Made by a program: the position numbers and the translations under genes. Below are positions 1 through 7,953 of a DNA stretch of 14,153 bases, in pieces. The stretch comes from an uncultured Bacilli bacterium (GTDB lineage Bacteria > Bacillota_I > Bacilli_A > RF39 > UBA660), in the NCBI GenBank assembly GCA_949879835.1, contig CATLBU010000017.1:1-14153 (forward strand). Reading direction: 5' to 3'. Every line of letters starts with the position of its first letter. The stretch's first letter is position 1. The notes under the pieces were generated by a model, which saw only the letters and a list, made by a program, of their open reading frames with translations, was not told the origin of the DNA and made no database searches.

Positions 1-38
1 AATAATTGTGGTACTAAAAATTTAAAAAAATAATTCAT
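1..38 (-). CDS. Partial gene running off the left edge, function unknown
   Basis: An ATG at 38-36 is preceded by a strong ribosome binding site (AAGGGGG, spacing 8 nt), and 12 codons are visible before the window ends, reading MNYFFKFLVPQL. It begins 38 nt after the recombinase stop codon with no terminator between, so it is probably co-transcribed with the recombinase. Too little is present to assign a family. It matters because it shows the recombinase is not the last gene on this side, so a mobile element, if present, continues leftward. Confidence 0.5.
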   Translation of the reverse strand, partial: MNYFFKFLVPQL

Positions 39-76
39 TTTATCAACCCCCTTAAATTAAAAAATGAGATATATTT

Positions 77-1813
<1,737 letters not shown>

Positions 1814-1842
1814 TTAATCACCAATCCTTTCTTTTGAACACG

Positions 1843-1877
1843 AAAAAACACAAGGTTTTTAACTTTTCCTTGTGTTT
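1843..1877 (-). terminator. Intrinsic terminator or attenuator upstream of the recombinase
   Basis: Arms AAACACAAGG (1846-1855) and CCTTGTGTTT (1868-1877) form a perfect 10-bp stem with a 12-nt A-rich loop, followed on the minus strand by a run of six T. It ends the transcript from the 2212-2508 region. Because the recombinase ATG lies only 30 nt further on, it may also act as an attenuator of that gene. Confidence 0.75.
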
Positions 1878-1897
1878 AATAGCTAATTTAAGTTTTT

Positions 1898-1930
1898 AAA
1901 TACTACTTTTGGGGGAATAAAAGAGTATTT
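1898..1930. repeat. Imperfect inverted repeat with a GGGGGAAT loop
   Basis: AAATACT-a-CTTTT (1898-1910) pairs with AAAAG-AGTATTT (1919-1930): 12 base pairs with one bulged A around an 8-nt loop, GGGGGAAT on the plus strand. No T-run follows on either strand, so it is not an intrinsic terminator. It lies between the recombinase and the broken repeat frame. It could be a protein- or recombinase-binding site, or an RNA leader element, but nothing in the sequence decides this. Confidence 0.5.
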
Positions 1931-1933
1931 GAT

Positions 1934-1950
1934 GTAGAATCTAATTCTAC
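1934..1950. repeat. Perfect 7-bp hairpin
   Basis: GTAGAAT (1934-1940) and ATTCTAC (1944-1950) are perfect inverted copies around a 3-nt loop, only 3 nt from the larger inverted repeat at 1898-1930. No T-run follows. It overlaps the TAG (1947-1949) that ends the remnant reading frame. Function unknown. Confidence 0.45.
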
Positions 1951-1973
1951 AATACCATATTACCACACATAGT

Positions 1974-2093
1974 ATGGAACTTACTAGTGACTTTGTATAG
2001 TAAATTACTCTGTAAATGGTATGGTAAATTACTAGGCAAATCATACTGTAATTCACTCTGCAAATGATATGGCAAATTACTAAGTAAATTTTA
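1974..2093 (-). repeat. Five degenerate 24-bp tandem repeats
   Basis: Units of exactly 24 bp start at 1974 (most degenerate), 1998, 2022, 2046 and 2070. The shared core on the plus strand is GTAAATTACT..G.AAAT. Units are contiguous with no spacers. Because 24 is a multiple of three, the minus strand keeps one frame across the array and gives octapeptides such as YHLQSNLL, YDLPSNLP and YHLQSELQ. This suggests a former coding repeat rather than a regulatory iteron, but both remain possible. Confidence 0.75.
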
Positions 2094-2174
2094 ACCTATA
2101 TCTAGAGAATTATCTTCTACAATACATAGAATACCATAGTCTTCTAGTAATGGCAACACCCAAAAATCTACCAT

Positions 2175-2210
2175 TTTTACTGGTAATTTTACTGGTAAAA
2201 TAACTGGTAA
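2175..2210 (-). repeat. Three 12-bp tandem repeats
   Basis: Two identical units TTTTACTGGTAA (2175-2186, 2187-2198) are followed by AATAACTGGTAA (2199-2210). On the minus strand they encode LPVI/LPVK in the same frame as the 24-bp array. They begin just after the stop codon of the 2212-2508 gene. Confidence 0.8.
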
Positions 2211-2211
2211 C

Positions 2212-2508
2212 TTATCTTCCCATTTTGTTCATTTTATTAAGAATAGTAACAAATTTAGTAAAAGATATAATAGCATTTGAAATAGGTAAATATATCTTAT
2301 CGTTATCTTCATATAAATATGCCACTAATGTATTAGACTTATTTTTAACAATTATCTTATATGGCTCTGTAATGCTTAAATTGGTATTATTAATTTTAAT
2401 TAAATGTCCTGGAGTAAAACTAATACTTAAATTACCTAAACTAGCTTTCATTTTAAGTTTTTTCTTAAATTCACAAGGAAATTCTAAAGTTTCTATGGTC
2501 GTTTTCAT
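2212..2508 (-). CDS. Small protein of unknown function, possibly frameshift-truncated
   Basis: Encodes 98 residues, basic, with no signal peptide, membrane segment or motif I recognise. The sequence looks like a compact beta-rich domain (alternating segments such as YKIIVKNKSN, TLVAYLYEDN and KIYLPISNAI). The start is uncertain: the best ribosome binding site (AGGAG at 2526-2522) lies 13 nt from this ATG and only 3 nt from another ATG (2518). That second ATG opens a 15-codon frame (MNIYENDHRNFRISL) overlapping the start. The 3' end is also suspicious, because the +1 frame continues with coding-like sequence and repeats. It lies between the tRNA-Thr terminator and the recombinase, so it probably belongs to the mobile element. 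A -10-like TATTAT inside the tRNA-Thr terminator (2546-2551) could drive it. It may be a real small gene, or the front of a pseudogene. Confidence 0.5.
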   Translation of the reverse strand: MKTTIETLEFPCEFKKKLKMKASLGNLSISFTPGHLIKINNTNLSITEPYKIIVKNKSNTLVAYLYEDNDKIYLPISNAIISFTKFVTILNKMNKMGR

Positions 2509-2535
2509 AAATATTCATCAACTCCTTTAGACATG

Positions 2536-2566
2536 AAAAAAGCCCATAATATCAAATACTATGAAC
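2536..2566 (-). terminator. Intrinsic terminator after tRNA-Thr
   Basis: On the minus strand GTTCATAGTA (2566-2557) pairs with TATTATGGGC (2551-2542). It makes a 10-bp stem with three G-U pairs and a 5-nt loop, followed by six T (2541-2536). It lies 44 nt past the CCA end of tRNA-Thr. The 3' arm also contains TATTAT, a possible -10 box for the next gene. Confidence 0.7.
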
Positions 2567-2609
2567 TTTATCTATATAATAATCGCTAAAGTGCGACTTT
2601 TAACCTCAA

Positions 2610-2683
2610 TGGTGCCAGTTATAAGAATCGAACTTATAGCTAATCATTACGAGTGATTTGTTTTACCATTAAACTAAACTGGC
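2610..2683 (-). tRNA. trnT: tRNA-Thr (anticodon CGT)
   Basis: Folds completely: acceptor stem GCCAGTT/AACTGGC, D-stem GTTT/AAAC, anticodon stem AATCA/TGATT, loop CTCGTAA giving anticodon CGT (codon ACG), 4-nt variable loop, T-arm ATAAG/CTTAT, discriminator A and an encoded CCA. G1-C72, C2-G71 and the GU of the anticodon agree with threonine identity. It is a single-gene transcript with its own promoter and terminator, placed between pheT and the recombinase region, so it is the last clearly chromosomal gene on this side. The gene is intact; I see no duplicated 3' end that would mark integration into it. Confidence 0.95.
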
Positions 2684-2691
2684 ATATATCT

Positions 2692-2700
2692 ATTATACCA
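2692..2700 (-). promoter_or_regulatory. Extended -10 promoter of tRNA-Thr
   Basis: On the minus strand TGG-TATAAT lies 8 nt upstream of the mature tRNA 5' end, with a perfect -10 hexamer (2697-2692) and the TGN extension. No convincing -35 is present at 16-18 nt. Confidence 0.65.
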
Positions 2701-2757
2701 CACTCATAATTATATGGATAGTAGGAAATAAAGCCTTTTAAATAAATTGTAAGCCAT

Positions 2758-2793
2758 ATAAAAACTCCATTTTTATATCTACCAAATGGAGTT
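2758..2793 (-). terminator. Intrinsic terminator of pheST
   Basis: Perfect 10-bp inverted repeat AACTCCATTT/AAATGGAGTT (2763-2772 and 2784-2793) with an 11-nt loop, followed on the minus strand by a short T-rich tract. It starts 12 nt after the pheT stop codon. Confidence 0.85.
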
Positions 2794-2805
2794 ATCATAC
2801 TCATC

Positions 2806-5178
2806 TTATTTATCTCTTAACTGTGCTTTACATTTTTTTTCTACTTCTTCAATAATTTTATTAAATAAATTCATTACTTCTTCTTCATTTAATGTTCTGC
2901 TTGGATCAGAAAAAGTTAAAGAATAAGCAATAGATTTTTCATCAGATCCTACATTTTCTCCTAAATATACATCAAACACTTGAATATTAGTAAGTAGTCT
3001 TGTTCCAGCCTTTTTTATTACTTTTTGTATTTCCTCTGACATAACATTCTTATTAACAATAAATGCTACATCTTTTTTTATTTCTGGATATCTAGAAGCT
3101 GCCTTATATTTAATAGGCTTTACTTTTTGCATTAAACTAGTAAGAGAAATTTCTGCGATATAAATCTCATCTTTTTGATCAAATGGATGAATTCTTCCAA
3201 TAATTCCTAAATTCTTATGATCTAATAAAATCCTTGCACTCATACCAGGATGCATGTTAGGAAGTGCATCTGTAACAAAGCAATAACGATTTTTAAATCC
3301 TAAATAATCTAGTATGTTTTGAACAATTCCCTTTATAACATAAAAATCCACTACTAAGCCTTTACTTTGCCAAGAGTTTGCAATATAATTTCCCTTCATC
3401 AAAATGGCAATCTTACTATCCTCTTGATAATTTATATCATATGTCTTACTAATCTCATATAACATAATATTGTTTACTTTTCTAGCCTTATTATATTCAT
3501 AAACATTTAATAGTGAGGGAATTAAGCTTGTTCTAACAACCGATTTATCTATACTCATTGGGTTTGGAAGAGTAACCTGTTTTTTATCTTCATACTGAAA
3601 AGATTCTGCCATAGAAGGGGATGTTAGAGTATATGTTTTACACTCATTTAATCCCAAAGAGCGAAGACGTTTAGAAACTAGCTTTCGATATTTTACATCC
3701 CCAATGTACTCTCCTTTTTTGATATTAACTTTTGGTAAAGTTGAAACTAAATTATGATACCCATACAATCTTCCAATTTCTTCCGCAATATCATTCACAT
3801 TCGGATCAATATCTAATCTTCTATTGGGAATAGTTGCTATAAAAATTTCTCCATTTTTTTGAAAAGAAAAATCTAAACGATTTAATTCTTTTTCTATATC
3901 CTCTTCGCTAATTTCAATTCCTAGTAGGGAATTCAATTGTGCTGCTTTAAATTCTACTTGCTTTGGAGTTTTATCCACTCGATCATATTTTACTTGTCCA
4001 CTTAAAACTTTAGCAGAAGCATATTTTTCTAATAAATGACAAGCTCTTTCTATTGCTTCATTTGTATATTCAAAGTTTAATCCTTTTCCATAACGAATAG
4101 AAGCCTCACTTCTTAAATTTAAATGGGAAGCTGTATAACGAATACTAGTAGCATCAAAAATAGCACTTTCAATAATAATTTTTTTAGTATTTTCATCAAC
4201 CTCGGTATTTTCTCCGCCCATCACTCCTGCTATACAAACTGGTTCTTCTCCCTTTGTAATAACAATATCTGATGATTTTAAAATACGTTTTTTGCCATCT
4301 AATGTTGTAATCTCTTCTCCTTCCTTTGCATCACGAACAACAATTTTATTTCCTAATTTCTCTTGATCAAAGAAATGCAGTGGTTGCCCATATTCTAACA
4401 TAACATAATTAGAAATATCTACTACATTATTAATAGATCGCATTCCTGCCTTAATCAATCGATTTTTGATAAAATCTGGAGACTCTCCTATTTGAACATC
4501 TATAACCATTTTTGCTAGATAATAAGGACATTTATCGGTTTTGATTTGAAGGTTTAACTTAGATTCTACAGAGTCTTGAATAGGAGTAGTCTCTATACTT
4601 GGTAATGTTACTTTTTTATTTAAGATAGCAGCAATTTCATAAGCAAATCCAATATGATAATAACAATCATTATTACGATGTTTATGAATATCTAATTCAT
4701 ATAAAGTATCCTCAAGTCCTAGATACTGAATTGGATCTTCCCCTATCTTTGCATCATCTTTTAAAATTTCAATTCCACGATTATAATTTTCTTCCGTTTT
4801 TTCCTCTAGTCCTAATTCAAATAAAGCACAAATCATTCCATTAGACTCTACCCCACGTATTTTACCTTTTTTTATTTCAAAATTTCCTGGTAATACAGCA
4901 CCTGGAAGAGCAACAATGACTTTAATATCATCTTTTATATTTGGAGCTCCGCATACAATTTGAATCACTTGATTTCCAATATCTACTTGACAAACATGTA
5001 AATGATCACTATCTTCATGATCTCTACATTCGATAACTTTTCCAATCACTAAATGATCAATATGATTGGTAATCACTTTTTCAATATTAATTCCTGCTTT
5101 GGTGATTTTGGTAGCAAGCTCTATTAAGTCTTCATCTTCTAAATCAATATAATCTTTTACCCAATCCAAACTCATCAT
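2806..5178 (-). CDS. pheT: Phenylalanine-tRNA ligase beta subunit
   Basis: Beta subunit of the alpha2-beta2 Phe-tRNA synthetase; it binds tRNA-Phe and carries the editing site that removes mischarged Tyr. The N-terminus SLDWVKDYIDL is typical. An OB-fold tRNA-binding domain lies at about 38-145 (VCGAPNI, SNGMICALFELGL). The B3/4 editing domain spans about 200-375 (NNVVDISNYVMLEYGQPLHF, GVMGGENTEV) and B5 about 390-465 (IPNRRLDIDP). A class-II-like core follows, and the C-terminal ferredoxin-like anticodon-binding domain is at about 697-788 (RYPEIKKDVAFIV). With 790 residues it has full normal length. I chose the ATG at 5178, one nucleotide after the pheS stop. AAAGGA lies 11 nt before it, and the protein then starts as the family does. 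The open frame extends upstream to 5202 inside pheS, but that start has no ribosome binding site. Transcribed with pheS under T-box control. Confidence 0.97.
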   Translation of the reverse strand: MMSLDWVKDYIDLEDEDLIELATKITKAGINIEKVITNHIDHLVIGKVIECRDHEDSDHLHVCQVDIGNQVIQIVCGAPNIKDDIKVIVALPGAVLPGNFEIKKGKIRGVESNGMICALFELGLEEKTEENYNRGIEILKDDAKIGEDPIQYLGLEDTLYELDIHKHRNNDCYYHIGFAYEIAAILNKKVTLPSIETTPIQDSVESKLNLQIKTDKCPYYLAKMVIDVQIGESPDFIKNRLIKAGMRSINNVVDISNYVMLEYGQPLHFFDQEKLGNKIVVRDAKEGEEITTLDGKKRILKSSDIVITKGEEPVCIAGVMGGENTEVDENTKKIIIESAIFDATSIRYTASHLNLRSEASIRYGKGLNFEYTNEAIERACHLLEKYASAKVLSGQVKYDRVDKTPKQVEFKAAQLNSLLGIEISEEDIEKELNRLDFSFQKNGEIFIATIPNRRLDIDPNVNDIAEEIGRLYGYHNLVSTLPKVNIKKGEYIGDVKYRKLVSKRLRSLGLNECKTYTLTSPSMAESFQYEDKKQVTLPNPMSIDKSVVRTSLIPSLLNVYEYNKARKVNNIMLYEISKTYDINYQEDSKIAILMKGNYIANSWQSKGLVVDFYVIKGIVQNILDYLGFKNRYCFVTDALPNMHPGMSARILLDHKNLGIIGRIHPFDQKDEIYIAEISLTSLMQKVKPIKYKAASRYPEIKKDVAFIVNKNVMSEEIQKVIKKAGTRLLTNIQVFDVYLGENVGSDEKSIAYSLTFSDPSRTLNEEEVMNLFNKIIEEVEKKCKAQLRDK

Positions 5179-5179
5179 A

Positions 5180-6226
5180 TTAATCGTTATCCTTTCTATC
5201 AAATATTTTATTTTCCCTTAAATCGGTTGTATAAAATGTACGCACATCATTTATTCCATATTTTAACATAGCAAGTCTTTCAGCTCCAAACCCAAAAGCA
5301 AAACCGCTCCATTCTTTAGGATCATATCCACAATTACGAAGAACATTTGGATGAACCATACCAGCTCCTGATACAGTTATCCAACCAGTATTTTTACAAA
5401 TATGGCAACCCTCTCCACGGCAATTAAAACAGCTAATATCTGTTTCTACTGATGGTTCTGTAAATTGATAATAACTTGGACGAAATCTTGTTTCACAAGA
5501 TTCTCCAAATAGTTTCCTTACAATAACATCAAAAGTTCCTTTTAAATCAGATAAGCTAATATTTTTATCTACTAATAGTCCCTCAATCTGCATAAATTGA
5601 TGAGAATGTGTTGCATCATCATCATCCCTTCGATATGTTTTGCCTGGACAAATCATACGAATTGGTTTTTCACCTTTTCCCTCTAACATTGTTCGAATTT
5701 GAACAGGAGATGTTTGGCTACGAAGCAGAATTTCCTCATCCTGTATATAAAAAGTATCTTGGGCATCTCGTGCAGGATGTCCTTTTGGAATATTCAGCAT
5801 TTCGAAATTAAATTTGTCCTGTTCAATTTCTGGACCATCTACTACATCATATCCCATGGACATTAAAAGTTCTTCAATTTCTTCTACTAATTTTTCTAAA
5901 ATATTAGGAGAGCCCATTGGTATTTCTGTGGCGGGTAAGGAAATATCTATTTTTTCATTTTCTAGTTTTTGATTTAACTGTTCTGTTTCTAATTTTTCTT
6001 TTAATGAATCAAATAATCTAGTTGCTTCCGTTTTTAAATGGTTTAAAGATTTTCCAAATTCTTTTTTCGCCTCTGAATCAAGTTCTTTCATATGAGCAGT
6101 AAGCTCATGAATTGGACCCTTCTTACTTAAATACTCCATTCGAATCTCATTTAGTTTTTTTAGATCTTTAATGTCTTGTAATTTTTCTTCTATTTCTTCT
6201 AATAAATGTTGCATTTTTTCTTTCAT
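5180..6226 (-). CDS. pheS: Phenylalanine-tRNA ligase alpha subunit
   Basis: Catalytic subunit that activates phenylalanine and transfers it to tRNA-Phe. The N-terminal coiled coil (about 1-90, with EYLSKKGPIHELT) binds tRNA. The class II core holds RSQTSPVQIRTM (169-180), motif 2 at 191-216 (PGKTYRRDDDDATHSHQFMQ) and motif 3 at about 307-321 (SGFAFGFGAERLAML). The four cysteines C266, C269, C274 and C277 (CFNC..CHIC) also occur in other Firmicutes PheS. At 348 residues it has the usual length. One oddity: the GxxHPL sequence that opens the catalytic domain in most PheS is GSPNIL (105-110), so the His-Pro pair is missing. The start has GGA 8 nt upstream and lies just after the T-box terminator. 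It ends one nucleotide before pheT, so translation is probably coupled. Confidence 0.97.
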   Translation of the reverse strand: MKEKMQHLLEEIEEKLQDIKDLKKLNEIRMEYLSKKGPIHELTAHMKELDSEAKKEFGKSLNHLKTEATRLFDSLKEKLETEQLNQKLENEKIDISLPATEIPMGSPNILEKLVEEIEELLMSMGYDVVDGPEIEQDKFNFEMLNIPKGHPARDAQDTFYIQDEEILLRSQTSPVQIRTMLEGKGEKPIRMICPGKTYRRDDDDATHSHQFMQIEGLLVDKNISLSDLKGTFDVIVRKLFGESCETRFRPSYYQFTEPSVETDISCFNCRGEGCHICKNTGWITVSGAGMVHPNVLRNCGYDPKEWSGFAFGFGAERLAMLKYGINDVRTFYTTDLRENKIFDRKDND

Positions 6227-6245
6227 AACTCTCTTCCTTTCAAAT

Positions 6246-6272
6246 AAAAAAACATCCTTAAGTTAAGGACGT
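6246..6272 (-). terminator. Regulated terminator of the pheST T-box
   Basis: Eight-base-pair stem ACGTCCTT/AAGGATGT (one G-U pair) with a 5-nt loop and a run of seven T (6252-6246). It forms when charged tRNA-Phe fails to stabilise the antiterminator that uses the T-box sequence just upstream. Confidence 0.85.
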
Positions 6273-6464
6273 GATTATACGTGGTACCACCTTATTTTGT
6301 AGTTATACTACCTCAAGGACTAAAACGCGTCACCGTTATAAGTTTGGCTTATACAACTCCAAAGACGAATTCATAAAAGATTATTATTAGTTTTCACCCG
6401 CCACTAACTCTCTTTTTAATAATTACTTTTACTACTACTTCTTTATCGCAGTTTTTCAAAAACT
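6246..6464 (-). promoter_or_regulatory. T-box riboswitch (Phe specifier UUC) of pheST
   Basis: A tRNA-sensing leader that prevents termination when uncharged tRNA-Phe accumulates. The T-box sequence AAGGTGGTACCACG is at 6293-6280; its TGGT presents U to the tRNA discriminator A. The Stem I specifier region reads GAATTCGTCTTTGGAG, giving specifier TTC (6369-6367), a Phe codon. The upstream AAAGAGAGTTAGTGG and GGGTGAAAA segments fit the distal Stem I elements. The leader ends in a terminator, ACGTCCTT-loop-AAGGATGT (6272-6252), followed by seven T, which competes with the antiterminator. The 5' limit is estimated from the promoter. Confidence 0.93.
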
Positions 6465-6470
6465 AAATAT

Positions 6471-6499
6471 AGTTTATCACAACTATTATATGTTTTCAA
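6471..6499 (-). promoter_or_regulatory. Probable promoter of the pheST leader
   Basis: On the minus strand TTGAAA (6499-6494), 17 nt, then TAAACT (6476-6471). The -10 is weak (4 of 6), but its position fits a transcript starting at the base of the T-box leader. No terminator separates it from the 399-residue gene, so read-through into the leader is also possible. Confidence 0.45.
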
Positions 6500-6504
6500 G
6501 CAAA

Positions 6505-7704
6505 TTATTTTCTTTTTTGTTCTTTAAATGATAATTGATATAGCTCATTTAATAAGTCATTATTACAAGAGTACTCATTTGTTAACTCCAAATGAAGAGA
6601 TTCATCCATTTCATATGGATATAGAACAATTTGAATATTATTAAAATGATAAGCTAATCTTCTAAAGTTTCTTATGAATTTATCACTTAAATTCCTTTGA
6701 ATATTATAATGATCTTCTGTACTGGCTATATATTCCTTTTCTATTTTTTTACTTTCCATATTTTTATTCTTTTTTATCTCTTTTACTTTTAAATATTTTA
6801 GTTCTTTGGCATTCCAACGAATTGGAAGAAATGGTACTACCTCAATTTCCTTTATCCCATGTTTCTGTAATATTGATAAAAAAATAGTGGTTATAACACA
6901 AAAACTTGGTACAATTCCTGTTAAATTTTCTGGAAAATCTATATTATCAATATTTTCCTCTTTTTCAAAATTTTGATGAACTTTATTTAAATATCTCTTT
7001 ATCTTTTTGGAATAATTATTATGATTAGTACTATCATTTTTATTTTGAATAGCCATCATTATACATTTACCATTATCAATACCAAATCTTAATTGGGGAA
7101 AGACAAATCTTTCATTTGGATTTTCTTCATTGATCATTTCTACATGAAAGGAATATGGAGTCTCTTCATAAATAGGTTCTTTTTTCAAACCTACTTTAAT
7201 TTCACTTTTTAAAATCGAAGATTTCCCAATAATTTTATCATTGAAATAAGTGTGCAAGGTGGTATCCTTTAAAAATTCTATTCGTTTTTCTATAAAGGCA
7301 ATTGGATCATTAAAGTCTTTTTCTGTAGCATTAGCCCAAAGTAAAGTTAAAATTGTTTTATCTTCATATTCTATAGAATCATAATAGCTTTTATCATAGA
7401 AATCTCTAGCGTATATTAAATATTCCTCTAACTTGGTAATAATTTGACTAAAATTATGAATCATTAAAGTAGGAATGAATAAATTTCTATCCTCTTTTGC
7501 ATATACAGAAATAGAATTTTTATCAATTGTTATATTAATATTCATACTCTGCCTTGATAAAACTGTTTTGATTTTATTTAATATTAACACTTTATTATCA
7601 TTAGTTGTATCAATAATACTGTTAAATACTATATTATAGGGTCTATCTGTATATACTCTTTTATTTGCTGCTTCCAATATAATTTGATAGAATAATTCTT
7701 CCAT
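6505..7704 (-). CDS. Hypothetical protein, 399 residues, family not recognised
   Basis: I do not recognise this protein. It has no signal peptide, no clear transmembrane helix, no cysteine cluster and no nucleotide-binding motif, so it is probably cytoplasmic and soluble. It is rich in Lys, Asn, Ile and Glu. Visible features are a hydrophobic stretch ILTLLWANATEKDF near 118-131, a segment FPQLRFGIDNGKCIMMAIQN near 202-221 that looks like a conserved core, and GIVPSFCVITTIFLSILQKH near 263-282. A charged Lys/Glu-rich stretch lies near 307-330. The start is well supported by AGGTGAT a few nt before the ATG and by a promoter at 7721-7748. It is a single-gene unit between the tRNA operon and the T-box of pheST, with no terminator before that leader. 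Length, ribosome binding site and composition say it is real; the neighbours say nothing about its role. Confidence 0.85.
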   Translation of the reverse strand: MEELFYQIILEAANKRVYTDRPYNIVFNSIIDTTNDNKVLILNKIKTVLSRQSMNINITIDKNSISVYAKEDRNLFIPTLMIHNFSQIITKLEEYLIYARDFYDKSYYDSIEYEDKTILTLLWANATEKDFNDPIAFIEKRIEFLKDTTLHTYFNDKIIGKSSILKSEIKVGLKKEPIYEETPYSFHVEMINEENPNERFVFPQLRFGIDNGKCIMMAIQNKNDSTNHNNYSKKIKRYLNKVHQNFEKEENIDNIDFPENLTGIVPSFCVITTIFLSILQKHGIKEIEVVPFLPIRWNAKELKYLKVKEIKKNKNMESKKIEKEYIASTEDHYNIQRNLSDKFIRNFRRLAYHFNNIQIVLYPYEMDESLHLELTNEYSCNNDLLNELYQLSFKEQKRK

Positions 7705-7720
7705 AAAATCACCTATATTA

Positions 7721-7748
7721 ATTATATCAATTTTTTATATGAAAGCAA
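7721..7748 (-). promoter_or_regulatory. Promoter of the 399-residue gene
   Basis: On the minus strand TTGCTT (7748-7743), 16 nt, then a perfect TATAAT (7726-7721), 16 nt before the start codon. It lies directly after the tRNA operon terminator. Confidence 0.6.
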
Positions 7749-7749
7749 G

Positions 7750-7776
7750 AAAAAAACCTTAAAATAAAAGGCTTTT
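7750..7776 (-). terminator. Terminator of the tRNA operon
   Basis: On the minus strand AAAGCCTT pairs with AAGGTTTT (8 bp, one G-U) around TTATTTT, and a T-run follows. It begins about 11 nt after the CCA end of tRNA-Glu. Confidence 0.7.
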
Positions 7777-7786
7777 AAATTCTAAA

Positions 7787-7863
7787 TGGTGACCAGTACG
7801 GGATTCGAACCCGTGAATGCTGCCGTGAAAGGGCAGTGTGTTAAGCCACTTCACCAACTGGCC
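7787..7863 (-). tRNA. trnE: tRNA-Glu (anticodon TTC)
   Basis: Acceptor GGCCAGT/ACTGGTC (one G-U), D-arm GTG/CAC, anticodon stem CTGCC/GGCAG with loop CTTTCAC giving TTC, T-arm ACGGG/CCCGT, discriminator A and encoded CCA. It closely resembles other Firmicutes tRNA-Glu. Last gene of the three-tRNA operon, 5 nt after the second tRNA-Asn. Confidence 0.97.
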
Positions 7864-7868
7864 ATAAA

Positions 7869-7944
7869 TGGCGCCTAATGTAGGACTCGAACCTACGACC
7901 TATCGGTTAACAGCCGAGTGCTCTACCAACTGAGCTAATTAGGC
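7869..7944 (-). tRNA. trnN: tRNA-Asn (anticodon GTT), copy 2 of the operon
   Basis: Acceptor GCCTAAT/ATTAGGC, D-arm GCTC/GAGC, loop CTGTTAA giving anticodon GTT, T-arm GTAGG/CCTAC, discriminator G and encoded CCA. The first anticodon-stem pair is a C-U mismatch (CTCGG/CCGAT). It differs from the neighbouring copy only at positions 4 and 69, where U-A replaces C-G. Confidence 0.97.
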
Positions 7945-7953
7945 ATAACTTAA

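Larger units (their letters stand above)
1947..2222 (-). pseudogene. Remnant reading frame continuing the 2212-2508 gene, with in-frame repeats
   Basis: One frame (codons starting at 2222) runs from just inside the end of the 2212-2508 gene to a TAG at 1947-1949, broken only by a TAA at 2091-2093. The first part (43 codons) starts WEDK, holds LPVI-LPVK-LPVK from a 12-bp repeat, and continues MVDFWVLPLLED with protein-like composition. After the TAA the same frame reads five degenerate octads close to SNLPYHLQ, from a 24-bp repeat. There is no start codon with a ribosome binding site: the only ATG (2174-2172) has none. The frame could be entered from the upstream gene by a one-base shift near the AACAAAATGGG sequence at its end. 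I infer a longer repeat protein broken by one frameshift and one nonsense change. Programmed frameshifting or chance coding-like sequence are the alternatives. Confidence 0.4.

Noticed and set aside
1974..2093. Possible CRISPR array
   Set aside because: The 24-bp units are contiguous and degenerate, with no spacers and no cas genes nearby.
2225..2530. A 101-codon plus-strand reading frame
   Set aside because: It is the reverse complement of the 2212-2508 gene, with no ribosome binding site and a composition typical of an antisense shadow. Other plus-strand frames in the window are shadows of minus-strand genes in the same way.
2564..2578. A 15-nt identity (AACTTTATCTATATA) with 14096-14110, considered as attachment-site direct repeats
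   Set aside because: The sequence is low-complexity AT, the flanks do not match, and the intervening 11.5 kb is ordinary housekeeping DNA.
2588..2600. Short palindrome AAAGT-GCG-ACTTT beside the tRNA-Thr 3' end
   Set aside because: Only a 5-bp stem with a 3-nt loop and no T-run; a better terminator lies further on at 2536-2566.
5179..5202. Longer pheT start inside pheS
   Set aside because: The upstream start has no ribosome binding site and adds residues absent from the family. The ATG at 5178 has AAAGGA at suitable spacing and follows the pheS stop directly.
5393..5431. Cysteine cluster in PheS (CFNC..CHIC) as an unusual zinc-site insertion
   Set aside because: The same arrangement occurs in PheS of many Firmicutes, so it is not specific to this sequence.
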